Source: Pseudarthrobacter sp. fls2-241-R2A-127 (GTDB lineage Bacteria > Actinomycetota > Actinomycetes > Actinomycetales > Micrococcaceae). From it: 64,000 nt of DNA. The DNA lies in assembly GCF_030209355.1 (NCBI RefSeq), contig NZ_JARVSF010000013.1, positions 186,001 to 250,000 of the forward strand, given 5' to 3'. A program made the position numbers and the translations under genes. Position 1 is the first letter of the stretch; every line of letters starts with the position of its first letter. This document shows positions 1-9,467 of this stretch, in pieces. The notes beneath the pieces are model-generated. The model was not told the DNA's origin. It worked only from the letters and a program-made list of their open reading frames with translations, and did not search any database.

Positions 1-2796
1 ACCCTGCGCGCCGCCGAGCCCGAAGCTCGTCTGGCCGCCGGTGGCCTGGCCGCCCCGCGAGGAGGGACCCTGGCCGGTGCTGTAGCCGAGGTTCGACAGG
101 CCGCCCTTGCCGCTCAAGGTCTGAGCAGTCTCCTTGTCGGAGCGGGAGCTCCCCGCCTTGCCGCCCGTGAGCTGCAGAGGACCGCCCTTGTCGCCCGGAC
201 CCTCGGGACCACCAGCGGACGGGCCGCGGCCGCCGCTGTCACCACCACCGCCGGGAACCGGACCGGGACCGGCGGGGCTGCCGCCGTCGGGGCCGGCTTC
301 CGGACCGTCGTTCGGACCGGCGGCCAGGGCCAGTGCGCCCTTCCCGGCAGCAAGCGACTTCTGCTCACCGTTCAGGCCGCCGGCGTTGGTCGACGAGCCC
401 TTGCGGCCACCGGGGGTGCCGCCGGGCTTCGTGGCCCCGCTGCCGCCGAGTTTGCCGCCGACGCCGGAGGCGAGCTTGTTACCCATGGCCATGCCCGCTC
501 CGGCCCCGGCTCCCGCAGCCAGCGCGGGGAGCATGCTGCTCTTGTCCGGCTTCGGTGCGGTGTTGGTCTCGAGGAACTTGTCCACCAGCTTGGTGAACAC
601 CTCGTCCATCGCCTGCAGCACGACCTTGCGCACCCGCAGGAGCGCCAAGGTGATGCCGATGATCAGCAGCGAGGAGATCAGGGTCAGGATGACCACGATG
701 ATCCCGCCGAGCATGCCTGAGCCCCACAGGCCGTCCTGGGACATCCAGGCCGACACCGGTCCGGAGATGATGTCCGGGATGGAGATCAGCAGCTCCGAGA
801 CGAACTGGTAGATGAACAGCGTCACCAGCACCTCGAGGATCAGTGCGACGGAGTAGACGATCACCTTGCTGATCGCGGCGATCGCGCCCAGCGTGGCGAA
901 CGGCACCGCGGCCACGAGGCTGAAGGTGCGCTTGACCGCGCCCACCAGCATGCCGATGGCGTACCAGAAGCCGAGCAGGACCATGCTGCCCAGGACGACG
1001 CCGGCGTTCTGCCAGTACATGAACTTCGCCGGGCCCGTGCCGACCTGGCTGACCGCCATGTGGTCCTCGCGGGTCAGGCCGCTGGTGACGTTGTTCGAGC
1101 TGTACATCGTCATCGAGTCGGGGCCGAAGCCGGTGTTCAGGTAGTTGTACGCCGACAGCGCCGACATGTTGCAGGAAACCGGGGCGTTGTCCGCCCAGAC
1201 CGAGAACCCACAGCCGTGCTTGGTGCCCTGGGTCGAGAAGCTCGTCGTGTTCCCGCCCGGGTTCGAGGAGGTAAGGCCCTTGCCGCCGACCGCCAGCACC
1301 GGGTGGTTGGTCGGGATGTAGTCCGACTCGCCGTGCCCGCCGAAGTTGTCGCTGTCACCGTAGGACTTCTTGTCGATGAACCACTCCTTCTTCACGTCGC
1401 TGTTGACCGGCAGGTTGGTGATCGCGCTCTTGATGCCCGACTCGAAGTCCGACGCCGATGTAATTTGGCCCGAGATGTAGCTGTTGAGCATGCCGAAGGT
1501 CTCGCCCACGGCGTTGAAGTCACCCGCCGGGCTGCCCTCCATGCCGACCAGGCTGTTCTTCCAGGCCGTCTCGGCATTGGTCGCACCGGGGCCCACGCTG
1601 ATGTCGCGGAAGGTCGAACCGTGCGCCTGCTTGTTGATCGCCAGTGCCGTCGTGCGCACCGACATCATCGCGTTGTTGCTGGCCTGGCCGTTGTCCCAGG
1701 CGATAACGGCCTCATCAGGAACGCCGAGGCGGTCGTTCATCATCCAGGCCTCGAAGTCCACGTACGTGGAGAGCACCACGCGGGTCGGGCCGGCGTGCTG
1801 GCCCAGCAGCGAGTCATCGAACTTGTCCAGGACGCCGGTGTACATCGAACCCATCAGCGGAAGGCCCACGCCAATGAAGACGACGCGCACGACGAGCTTC
1901 TTGATCGCCGAGCCGCGGTCCATCTTCTTGAACAGCACCAGGCCAATAATCAGGAACCCGATGAAGAGCGGGACCAGCGCCTCCCAGGCGATGGACTGCA
2001 GCAGGCCGTACCAGCTTGCGATCCAGTGCTGCAGGCCCGCGAGGGCACCGCCGCCGGCCTGGCCACCGGTCATCCCGTCGGCGAGGTCCTGCTGGTGCGC
2101 GCTGTTCGTATTGCCGCCGGAGTCCGCGACGCCGGCGACCGCCTGGTAGAACCACATGAACGGGTTCAGCACCTTCAACAGCTGGATGATGAGATAGAAC
2201 AGCGTGCCCACGGCCAGCGCCATCGCGTAGAGCAGCCAGATCGCGCCGCCGCCGATGAGCGACAGGATCTGTCCACCGATGCCCGAGGACATCGTGTCCA
2301 GGCCGAGGTCGGCGTTGGCCGCGCCGAAGTGGGCGTAGTCCACCATGCCGGAGTAGACGTTCTTTCCGCTGCCGCTGGCTGTCGCATTCAGCGTGTCGTA
2401 CCCGATGGTCTGCGTGGAGCCCGTCGCCTCGGCGAAGAGCCAACCGACTACGTTGAAGAGGCTGAATTCGGAGTCGGCGTAGCCGAGCATGTCGCCGCCC
2501 GTCGCCGGGTCGGCGGTGATCGCCCGCCAGTCCTCGTTCATCCGATCCTCGGGCTTGTCCTTGCCTTCGGGAGAGTTCTCCTGACTGAAGTACGTCGAGG
2601 CATTCGACGCCAGCTGGTACAGCGAGTAATTGTCGCGGTCCTCGTCGTCGGCAGCGTGCGCCGATGGCGCGAACACCGTCATCAGCAGCGGCACAACCAG
2701 TGCCACGAGCAGCGACAGAGCCAGGACGCGCACCAGCCCGCCCCGGGCAGTCGCCGCGGCCCGGGCCCGCGCCGCGAGCGTGATGGTCCCGTTCAT
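1..2796 (-). CDS. VirB6/TrbL-like polytopic membrane protein of a type IV secretion system (3' end outside window)
   Basis: The frame is open from an ATG at 2796 to base 1 (932 codons) without a stop, so the C-terminus lies outside the window. The start has a strong ribosome site (AGGAAGGGAAAG). The N-terminus is a signal peptide or first membrane anchor ending in APSAHA. Several long hydrophobic segments follow, with a polar extracellular-type region between about residues 330 and 540, then another membrane block. The last 150 residues are rich in Gly, Pro and Ser. This layout fits the VirB6/TrbL inner-membrane channel component. It starts 35 bp after the VirB4-like gene and is probably in one operon with it. 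The family assignment is inferred from topology and neighbours, not from a conserved motif. Confidence 0.7.
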   Translation of the reverse strand, partial: MNGTITLAARARAAATARGGLVRVLALSLLVALVVPLLMTVFAPSAHAADDEDRDNYSLYQLASNASTYFSQENSPEGKDKPEDRMNEDWRAITADPATGGDMLGYADSEFSLFNVVGWLFAEATGSTQTIGYDTLNATASGSGKNVYSGMVDYAHFGAANADLGLDTMSSGIGGQILSLIGGGAIWLLYAMALAVGTLFYLIIQLLKVLNPFMWFYQAVAGVADSGGNTNSAHQQDLADGMTGGQAGGGALAGLQHWIASWYGLLQSIAWEALVPLFIGFLIIGLVLFKKMDRGSAIKKLVVRVVFIGVGLPLMGSMYTGVLDKFDDSLLGQHAGPTRVVLSTYVDFEAWMMNDRLGVPDEAVIAWDNGQASNNAMMSVRTTALAINKQAHGSTFRDISVGPGATNAETAWKNSLVGMEGSPAGDFNAVGETFGMLNSYISGQITSASDFESGIKSAITNLPVNSDVKKEWFIDKKSYGDSDNFGGHGESDYIPTNHPVLAVGGKGLTSSNPGGNTTSFSTQGTKHGCGFSVWADNAPVSCNMSALSAYNYLNTGFGPDSMTMYSSNNVTSGLTREDHMAVSQVGTGPAKFMYWQNAGVVLGSMVLLGFWYAIGMLVGAVKRTFSLVAAVPFATLGAIAAISKVIVYSVALILEVLVTLFIYQFVSELLISIPDIISGPVSAWMSQDGLWGSGMLGGIIVVILTLISSLLIIGITLALLRVRKVVLQAMDEVFTKLVDKFLETNTAPKPDKSSMLPALAAGAGAGAGMAMGNKLASGVGGKLGGSGATKPGGTPGGRKGSSTNAGGLNGEQKSLAAGKGALALAAGPNDGPEAGPDGGSPAGPGPVPGGGGDSGGRGPSAGGPEGPGDKGGPLQLTGGKAGSSRSDKETAQTLSGKGGLSNLGYSTGQGPSSRGGQATGGQTSFGLGGAQG

Positions 2797-2831
2797 CTTT
2801 CCCTTCCTGTCTGTCGTGTCCGTGATGGCCG

Positions 2832-5117
2832 TCATGACTTACCCAGCTTCCACGGGGCCGTCCCGGCCTTCTTCATGGCCTTCCTGCGGTCGGCCCGCCC
2901 CACATGGTCCTCGGAGCGGTCCTCCTCGGACTCGACGCTCTGGCGGGCACTGGTGAGCTTCGCGCCGGGTGCCGGCTCGTCCTTCATCAGCTGGTCCATC
3001 CGGGCCGCCTCGTCGGCCTTGGCGGCCTCCAGACGAACCTGCCTGCGCTGGGCCTCGCGGAAGGGGTTGATCCCCAGCGCGAGGTCGAGGTGGAAGACCA
3101 CGTTCGACACGTCCCGGCGCAGGTAGGTAAGGTTCTCGCCCTTGGTCGTGATGAGCTGGGCGAGGTCCGGCGGGATCTGCTGGTGCAGCTGCTTCTGGTA
3201 CTCCGCCACCGTGCGGTCGCGCATCGGCCCGAAGAGCGTGTAGTCCGCGGCGTCGAACTTGTTGAAGTCCGAGTCCGCGAGCATCTTGTCCACGTCGTTG
3301 TAGCTGTAGACCACGCGGCCGCCGCGCTCGTGCATGTGGTCGAACTGGTCGTGCAGGTACTTCTTGACGCGGTCGTCAATCTGCTCGGTGCCGTGGATCA
3401 CCACGGTGTCCCCGAGCCCGAGCTTGCCGACGGCGAAGCCGACGATGTTGACCAGCTGGGCCATGGCCACGCCCTTGCCGCGGCGCATCAGCCGCGAGAA
3501 GTCGTAGACCACGCGCCGGGCATCCCGGACCCCGTCCACGGCCGATGCCGTGTGGTTGTTGAACAGGTCGCCATTCGTGCTGAGCATCGTGTTCGCGATG
3601 CCGCGCAGCACGTTGTACGCGCGCAGCTGGTCGGGGTCGGTCTTGCTTGAGTTCAGCAGGGCCTTGTGCGCGGTGTCGAGGTACGAGACGAACATCTGCA
3701 GCCGCGGCACCTGCTGGTGCGGGATGTTGACCACGCGCAGGCGGTGCCGCTGGTCCTTGGCGTTGTGCCGCCACATGCCCTGCTCGACGTAGAAGTCGGT
3801 CGCCGTGTCCTCCAGCGCGGAGCGGATGATCGAGCCGATTGCCCCGTCCGTGGTCTCGTAGAGCTGCTCAAACATCAGCTTGAGCTTCTCCATCTGCGCG
3901 GCGAAGACCGTCAGTTCGTCGTCCTCGTCGCCGAACAGCTCGAAGGGGTTGACGTCACCGCGGTTCAGGTCCACGCGCGAGGTCAGCCGCTCGAAGTTCG
4001 GGCCGAGCTTGTCCAGGTCCGCCCCGTCCAGCACGAGGTGGACCACCGAGCCGTTGCCGAGCATGCAGGCCTGCGAGATCTTCGAGCACCACATGTTCGA
4101 CACACGCTGGCGGTCCAGGTACTCGCTCAGGGTCGCGTCTGCCACGACAACGTGGTGCTCGTACCGGTTCACGTCCATGAGTACGGCCGAGTTGTTGACG
4201 TCGCCGACCATGTAGCCGACGTACTCGCCGCCCCGGTCGTTCAGGCCGTTAGTCACCAGCGAGTACGAACCCGCGAGCTCGGTCGAGGTGAAGTGGAAGC
4301 CCTTGCCGCGCTTCTTCTCGTTGTTCTTGAACAGGCCCGAGAGTTCCTGGCGCTGCTCGCCGGCGTACGCCGCAGCCTTCAGCGTGCCGAAGCGGTCGAT
4401 GTACAGCCGCGTGACGCGGTCGACCGAGTCGTCCAGCGTCTCCAGGTCCGGAGCCTTGAGAAACAGGCGGTTGTGCACCGACAGGTAGCTCGCGCCGTCC
4501 TGGATCTCGCCGATGGTGACCTCAAGGTCGGAGGAGATCTTGGCGGCCTTGCGCTTGGAAGAGGTCGTGCCGGTCTCCTCCTGCTCGTTCGCGTCAAGGC
4601 GGTCGAGCTTCTCCGACTGCTTGGTGAACGAATCCACCCACTTCTCGTCCATCCGGCGCACCTGCTCCAGGACGACCGCGGTGACGCGCTCGTCGAGCCC
4701 GTCCGGGATCCGGTCGATGCCCCAGAACGCGGCGAAGTTGTCGTGCGCGGCGTCGTCGTGGAAGAACGCGAGCACGCACGCCACGGAACCGTCGACCTCG
4801 AAGTAGTCGGAGCGGAAGACGTACTTCTCCCGAGGCTTGAGCGCCAGCAGGTGCGGATACGAGTCGAACCGCCCCTCCAGCTTCTTCATCTCCTGGCGGC
4901 GCTGCCACCAGTTCTTGTTCGGCTCGGCCACCTCGGCCGGCTCAGCGGCGACCGCCGGCGCGGTCACCTCGGACGGCTCCGCCGTCCCGCCCGTGGCGGG
5001 ATCGCCGTCGAGAGCGGCCTCCAGTTCATCCACGCCCGGCACGGCCGTCGCGTCCCCGCCCCGGGGCTTCTTCCCCGGAATGCCCAGCTGCGCGCGGGCC
5101 TTCGTCATCAGCGCCAT
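2832..5117 (-). CDS. VirB4/TraC-like conjugation protein with degenerate ATPase motifs
   Basis: The protein has 761 residues and an ATG start with GGAAGGACGAAGGG upstream. The N-terminal 90 residues are low-complexity, rich in Ala, Pro and Glu. The order of segments then resembles VirB4: an N-terminal domain, a segment of the type 'vG-(disc)-vlmDvnryeHhvvvA', and a C-terminal RecA-like half. Where the P-loop GxxGxGK(S/T) is expected the sequence reads VVVADATLSEYLD, and where the Walker B DE is expected it reads TVVIHGTEQIDD. Neither motif is recognisable, so this is probably an ATPase-dead paralogue. It follows the VirB3-like gene by 41 bp. A catalytic VirB4 would have to be encoded outside this window. 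Confidence 0.65.
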   Translation of the reverse strand: MALMTKARAQLGIPGKKPRGGDATAVPGVDELEAALDGDPATGGTAEPSEVTAPAVAAEPAEVAEPNKNWWQRRQEMKKLEGRFDSYPHLLALKPREKYVFRSDYFEVDGSVACVLAFFHDDAAHDNFAAFWGIDRIPDGLDERVTAVVLEQVRRMDEKWVDSFTKQSEKLDRLDANEQEETGTTSSKRKAAKISSDLEVTIGEIQDGASYLSVHNRLFLKAPDLETLDDSVDRVTRLYIDRFGTLKAAAYAGEQRQELSGLFKNNEKKRGKGFHFTSTELAGSYSLVTNGLNDRGGEYVGYMVGDVNNSAVLMDVNRYEHHVVVADATLSEYLDRQRVSNMWCSKISQACMLGNGSVVHLVLDGADLDKLGPNFERLTSRVDLNRGDVNPFELFGDEDDELTVFAAQMEKLKLMFEQLYETTDGAIGSIIRSALEDTATDFYVEQGMWRHNAKDQRHRLRVVNIPHQQVPRLQMFVSYLDTAHKALLNSSKTDPDQLRAYNVLRGIANTMLSTNGDLFNNHTASAVDGVRDARRVVYDFSRLMRRGKGVAMAQLVNIVGFAVGKLGLGDTVVIHGTEQIDDRVKKYLHDQFDHMHERGGRVVYSYNDVDKMLADSDFNKFDAADYTLFGPMRDRTVAEYQKQLHQQIPPDLAQLITTKGENLTYLRRDVSNVVFHLDLALGINPFREAQRRQVRLEAAKADEAARMDQLMKDEPAPGAKLTSARQSVESEEDRSEDHVGRADRRKAMKKAGTAPWKLGKS

Positions 5118-5158
5118 GTCACCCTTCGTCCTTCCTTTGTTCGTCCAGCTCGGCCCGG

Positions 5159-6058
5159 TCAGTTCAGTGAGGCCTTGAGAGAGTGCAGGTCGTCCTCGAT
5201 GCCCTGGTAGAAGACCCGCAGCATGGGCTCGGTCTCCTCGCGGTCGAGGACCGTAGCCTCCTTGATCATCAGCGCGGACCCCTCGACCTCGGACTGCAGC
5301 ACCATGTGCGCCCGGCGCAGAGCGTCAGCGCTCTTGCCCTTGAGCAGCAGGTACTGGTGGATCGAGGTGAACTTGCCACCGACGTGCTGCGTGAGGATGT
5401 CATACTGCTCGTTCTGCAGCTCGATCAGGTCAGGGTCGCGGACCGCGAGGGCGTGGTTGCGGTGCTCGAGCGAGGCCACCTGGTGGTAGATCCGCTGCGG
5501 CTCCTTCGTGGTGACGAAGGCCCACTCGCAGTTCGTGTCGATCTTGCGCCAGAAGGCGTCGACCCGGTCCAGGATGCCGATGCGGTCCTCGTCGAAGAGC
5601 AGGTACGACGCTGAACCGACGACCAAGTAGACCTGCCCCTCACCGCCGTCGGAGAAGTGGATCCGGCCGTCCTCCTCGATGCCGTCGATACCGACGATCG
5701 AGTGGAAGTCGCTCGGGTCCGAGCTGCGGCGGGTGAAGACGTTGCGTGCCCGGGACGGGGCGTATGCCAGCAGGGCGGGCACGTTCATCGCCCGCAGCTC
5801 CTTGGTCTTGGTCATGCCGCCGAAGTCGACGATCAGTGCCAGGCCCCAGATGACGAAGAGCGTGATGAACACCGGACCCGAGCTCGCCACGAAGGTCTGC
5901 GTCACCGCCCACAGCAGCGCCAGCGCGCCCCCGCCGAAGAAGAACAGCTGCTTGATGGGGGAGGGCTTGGCCGCCCAGCCGCCCTTGCTGAGCGTGATCT
6001 CGTGGTCGAGGAACGACCTGTTGAGGCTCGTCGGCACCTTGTACGACATCTTCGCCAT
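5159..6058 (-). CDS. VirB3/PrgI-like membrane protein with extra C-terminal domain
   Basis: This 299-residue protein has two membrane helices near residues 35-75, as in the PrgI/VirB3 family. They are followed by about 200 soluble residues that resemble the N-terminal, nucleotide-independent part of VirB4 proteins (FHSIVGIDGIEEDGRIHF onwards). The start ATG at 6058 has GGGAGAG eight bases upstream. VirB3 and VirB4 are often adjacent or fused. Here the VirB4 N-terminal-like part appears attached to VirB3, while the remainder sits in the next gene. The fusion reading is an inference; the two membrane helices are seen directly. Confidence 0.6.
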   Translation of the reverse strand: MAKMSYKVPTSLNRSFLDHEITLSKGGWAAKPSPIKQLFFFGGGALALLWAVTQTFVASSGPVFITLFVIWGLALIVDFGGMTKTKELRAMNVPALLAYAPSRARNVFTRRSSDPSDFHSIVGIDGIEEDGRIHFSDGGEGQVYLVVGSASYLLFDEDRIGILDRVDAFWRKIDTNCEWAFVTTKEPQRIYHQVASLEHRNHALAVRDPDLIELQNEQYDILTQHVGGKFTSIHQYLLLKGKSADALRRAHMVLQSEVEGSALMIKEATVLDREETEPMLRVFYQGIEDDLHSLKASLN

Positions 6059-6310
6059 GAATCTCTCCCTGCTGCCACCACTGATTTGTCTGCGCCTGTC
6101 CGAATGCCCTCATAGATGAGGGATACATGACCACTCTACCTTAGATAGACCTATCGAATCGAGCGCGACTGACGCAAGAATGGCACCGCCCAGCGACTCG
6201 GACGTGCGATCCGATGCCGTCGGGCGGTACCGTGGCGTGCTGATTTAAGTGGACGGGCAGTCTATCGGACTGGCATCCGAATAATCATTCAGGAACGAGT
6301 CCGCGCAACC

Positions 6311-8728
6311 TCAGCCGAAGGAGGGGACGAGCTTCTTCTTGCCGCCCTCGTTCCTCCACTGAAGCTCGGCGTCGAACTTCTTTCCCTTGCTCGAGGTGAA
6401 GCCCGTACCCTTGATCGTCTTGCCCGCGGCCAGTGCCGCGAGCTGGTCGTCGGTGAAGGCAACCCCGCACCAGCTCTTCGGCGGGGAGTCCAGGGAGGCC
6501 TCGAAGTCAGGCACGATCTTCTTACCCTCACCCTTCTTCTCCTCGCGGAAGAAGACCTTGCACTGGAAGCGGTTGCCCTTCTTTGAGACGAAGTCGCTTG
6601 ACTCGACGCCCTCGCCAACCATGAGGCGGTCGATCTCCTCGGGCGTAAAGGTGTAGTGGCACCAGGACGCCGGCGGCAGCGCGTTGCCGCTGGCGTCGCG
6701 CCGGCCGAAGCCGAGCTTCTGGAACCCGACGAAAGTCCGGCCCTTGAAGGTGCCCTCGCCAAGCTCGCCGAAGACCTCATAGGCCTTGCCCGTGGTGCTC
6801 TTCGCCGAAAACTCGATCGTCTCCCCGGCCAGCAGCCGGGCGACCTCGTCGTCGGTGAAGCGGTGGCCGCCCCACTCACGCGCGAACACCACATCCTTGC
6901 CCGTCTTGGCCCAGGTGCCCTGCGCCCGCTCCTTCCGGGTGACGGCCTCCTCCTTGAGCCCCAGTGCGGAGCGCATCGTCGCGGCGTTCTTCTGCATGGT
7001 CGCGATGTCCTCGCGCACCCAGTCGGCCACGACCGCGAGGCGCTCCTCTGCGCTCGGGCCGGTGCCTACGGCAATCTCCTTCATATCGGCATAGACCTTC
7101 TCGGTCAGCGCCAGGTCGCCGATCCGGGTGCCCGGAAGCAGCCGCCAGCTCATGTCCCCGGCCTCGGCGAGGGTGAGCTTGCGGCCCTTCTCCAGCAGCA
7201 GCGGGTACTTCGTCTTCGTCGAGGTCACCTCGGAGTACGTCGAGGTCCGGGTGGCACCCGTGCCCACGTCGCGCTTCTCCAGCTGCTTCATCAGCCACTT
7301 CATGCTCGGGTGCTCGGGGCGCTTGTTCGCACCCTCGAAGACGAAGGGCTCAGCGTTGGTGCCCAGGCCCTTGGCCGACTCGTTCTCGTCGCCCTCGGCG
7401 GTGTCGTCGCCGGCGTCCGGATCGAACACCGCCTTCCAGCCCGCCGACATGGGCACGTTGGCGATGCCCACGAAGTCCGGATAGTCCTTGACGTGGCCCT
7501 TCTGCTGCTCGTAGACGTAGTCCTCGGCAATCATCGCCAGGTAGTTCTTGCCTAGGGTCTCGTAGATCAGGCGGCCGGCCTTGCCGAAACGCTGCTCGAC
7601 GTCGTCCAGCGAGGACGGCACCTTCGGGCCGGGACGGTTCGCACCGTGCGCCCCCTGCGGCTTCACGTGGGCCTTGCGCGGCTCGCGGTGCGTCAGATGC
7701 TTGCGATCCACCCCGACCACGCCGGCGATCTTGTCCACCAGAGGCGCAAGCTCGTTGAACTGCTCAGGCGTGATCGTTTTGTCCTCGGTGCGCGGGTAGC
7801 TCACGACCTGGGCCTCGTACATGGACTGGTAGGTCGAGAGCACCAGCTGGGCCCTGATTCCCTTGCCGACCAGGATGGACGAGAGTGCGGCCAGGTCCAG
7901 CAGCTTCGGTGGCGGGGTCTGTTTCGTCGCCTTGCCGTCGAGCACGACGGGGGAGGGGTCGTACTGGTTCGGCACCTGGTCCTTCTGGTCGAACCGCGGC
8001 TCCTCCGGGTTCGTGTACATCACGTCGTTCTCGTCACGGAACCGGTTCTGGAAGAACGGCTTCTTGACGTAGTCGTTATACGCCTTCAGCTGGTCGCCGA
8101 CGAGCTTGACCATCGCCGACTTCAGCCGGCCCTGGCGCAGCACCATGTCCTGCCCGGACTGGCGGGCCATGTTCGTGGCGATGCGGGTGAACTGCATCGA
8201 GAGCAGGTCGAACTGTGAGCGGTAGCGCGCCTTGCGGTACTCGTCGAAGTCCAGGAGTGACGGAATGACCTTGCGCGCGGCGAAGGCCTTCTGCAGCGAG
8301 GCCGGAGCCTCATCAGTGAAGTACATGCGCGACCACTTGCCCGGCTTCAGCCCCAACTCGAGGAAGGCATTGACCGCGATCATGCCGCCCTCGCCCGTGG
8401 GGTCGACGTCGGTGGCGATCGCGATCTCGTCGCACTTGCCCAGGGTCCGCTTCACGTCCGCGGCGACAGCGCTCGCGTTCTTGATCACCTCCAGGCTCCA
8501 GTCCAGCTGCTGAGGGTCCCAGGGCAGGTTGCCCAGGTCCCAGGTCCGGTACTTCCCGGCCACGTCCGGATCCGCCACCATCCGGTGCGGATCGACGAAC
8601 TCGTACAGGTGCCCCCGGGCGTGGGCGATGACGAACTGCTCCCCGTTGTACGTGCCGTTCATGCCGCCGAGGGCTGCAGCGAAGTGCCGCGCCGCGCTCG
8701 GCTTCTCGGTGAGGATCCCGACAACCAT
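6311..8728 (-). CDS. Type IA DNA topoisomerase (TopB/TraE-like) with three C-terminal repeats
   Basis: It relaxes DNA by single-strand passage. Such enzymes are common beside conjugation genes. The Toprim domain is at the N-terminus (TEKPSAARHF with the catalytic Glu; ATDVDPTGEGG with the acidic metal ligands, in the DxDPTGEG form often seen in mobile elements). The active-site tyrosine lies in SYPRTED near residue 311. The C-terminus has three related modules of about 60 residues (W-F-T-D-E-(x)-L-(x)-G-(x)-I pattern) and no zinc-finger cysteines. I chose ATG 8728 because AAAGGGAG lies 5 bases before it; an in-frame ATG at 8755 overlaps the operator and has no ribosome site. A 250-bp gap separates it from the VirB3-like gene. 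Confidence 0.9.
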   Translation of the reverse strand: MVVGILTEKPSAARHFAAALGGMNGTYNGEQFVIAHARGHLYEFVDPHRMVADPDVAGKYRTWDLGNLPWDPQQLDWSLEVIKNASAVAADVKRTLGKCDEIAIATDVDPTGEGGMIAVNAFLELGLKPGKWSRMYFTDEAPASLQKAFAARKVIPSLLDFDEYRKARYRSQFDLLSMQFTRIATNMARQSGQDMVLRQGRLKSAMVKLVGDQLKAYNDYVKKPFFQNRFRDENDVMYTNPEEPRFDQKDQVPNQYDPSPVVLDGKATKQTPPPKLLDLAALSSILVGKGIRAQLVLSTYQSMYEAQVVSYPRTEDKTITPEQFNELAPLVDKIAGVVGVDRKHLTHREPRKAHVKPQGAHGANRPGPKVPSSLDDVEQRFGKAGRLIYETLGKNYLAMIAEDYVYEQQKGHVKDYPDFVGIANVPMSAGWKAVFDPDAGDDTAEGDENESAKGLGTNAEPFVFEGANKRPEHPSMKWLMKQLEKRDVGTGATRTSTYSEVTSTKTKYPLLLEKGRKLTLAEAGDMSWRLLPGTRIGDLALTEKVYADMKEIAVGTGPSAEERLAVVADWVREDIATMQKNAATMRSALGLKEEAVTRKERAQGTWAKTGKDVVFAREWGGHRFTDDEVARLLAGETIEFSAKSTTGKAYEVFGELGEGTFKGRTFVGFQKLGFGRRDASGNALPPASWCHYTFTPEEIDRLMVGEGVESSDFVSKKGNRFQCKVFFREEKKGEGKKIVPDFEASLDSPPKSWCGVAFTDDQLAALAAGKTIKGTGFTSSKGKKFDAELQWRNEGGKKKLVPSFG

Positions 8729-8748
8729 CATGACTCCCTTTCGTCGGT

Positions 8749-8780
8749 GACTCATAAACCAGTCGACTCATAAATCAGTC
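8749..8780. promoter_or_regulatory. Tandem 16-bp operator
   Basis: Two direct copies abut exactly: GACTCATAAACCAGTC (8749-8764) and GACTCATAAATCAGTC (8765-8780). They lie just downstream of the probable minus-strand -10 box (TAGACT, 8784-8789) of the topoisomerase operon. The same site recurs at 13211 and 32084 in the same position relative to a -10 box. Confidence 0.7.
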
Positions 8781-8783
8781 ACA

Positions 8784-8838
8784 AGTCTATCGATAGAATG
8801 AGTTGAATGGCGAGTCTAAGCGAGTCGCACAGCGAGTC
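8784..8838. promoter_or_regulatory. Divergent promoter region with GCGAGTC repeats
   Basis: A perfect palindrome TCTATCGATAGA (8786-8797) carries a -10-like TAGACT for the minus strand and TAGAAT (8794-8799) for the plus strand. Downstream on the plus side GCGAGTC occurs three times (8810, 8820, 8832) at 10-12 bp spacing. These share the GAGTC half-site of the adjacent tandem operator and may be extra binding sites. Confidence 0.5.
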
Positions 8839-8968
8839 GAATGGGAGCGGCGAGACCCGCGCCGGCACGCCGGTCAGAGAGGGCCTGGATCATTCACGGC
8901 GACCCCGGATCGAGGTAACGTCTATAGAGTCGCCACCCGCTCACGCCCGACCCAGGAGCACGAATCCC

Positions 8969-9460
8969 ATGGCCCTCGACCACGCTTTCCTGCGCACACC
9001 ACAGGACTTCAGCAGCATGCTCATCGAGATGCAGGAGGGCAGCTGGCCGCCGGACGAGGCGGACATCATCCGTATCGCCCAGGGGTGCTCGATGCTGATC
9101 GAGTGCATCGATGCCTGGGAGAGCGCCACGCACGGCAAGAACGTCTTCGACGTCGCCCGCGGAGAGATCTGCACGGCCGACGTACGGCGGCTCCTCGCCC
9201 AGGAGGTCTCACTGAGCTACGAGGGCGACGTCGCGGTGCTGCTGGTGCCGCCTGCGGACGAACGTGTGCGCGTGGAAATCCGTGCCGACGTCGACGAATA
9301 CCAGGGCCTGCTGCGCCGTCCGGAGATGGTCCTGGATTGGGAGCAGGATGGTAAGCAGCACGAGCACTACATCTCACTCAAGCCCAAGGGCGCGCACTGG
9401 TACATGCTGTCGCAGCTGCGTGACGACATGAAGGAAGGCCGGCTCACCGTCCGGTCCTAG
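8969..9460 (+). CDS. Hypothetical protein, 163 aa
   Basis: I do not recognise the family. The protein is soluble and acidic, with no membrane helix and no cysteine pair. The start at 8969 is chosen because AGGAG lies 10 bases upstream. A longer open frame back to 8807 would run through the operator repeats and has no ribosome site. It is transcribed divergently from the topoisomerase operon, from the same regulated intergenic region, so it may be co-regulated with it. It converges on the Abi_2 gene with a gap of only 7 bp. Confidence 0.6.
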   Translation: MALDHAFLRTPQDFSSMLIEMQEGSWPPDEADIIRIAQGCSMLIECIDAWESATHGKNVFDVARGEICTADVRRLLAQEVSLSYEGDVAVLLVPPADERVRVEIRADVDEYQGLLRRPEMVLDWEQDGKQHEHYISLKPKGAHWYMLSQLRDDMKEGRLTVRS

Positions 9461-9467
9461 CTCCGCC

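Noticed and set aside
1060..3126. A 688-codon open frame on the plus strand
   Set aside because: It lies opposite the VirB6- and VirB4-like genes, is Arg/Val/His-rich, and has no ribosome site; it is a shadow produced by high GC.
3666..5210. A 514-codon plus-strand frame
   Set aside because: Antisense shadow of the VirB4-like gene with typical Arg/Leu/Val bias and no motif.
8732..8968. Longer starts for the topoisomerase (8755) and the 163-aa gene (8807)
   Set aside because: Both run through the operator and promoter elements, and the good ribosome sites lie closer to the chosen starts.
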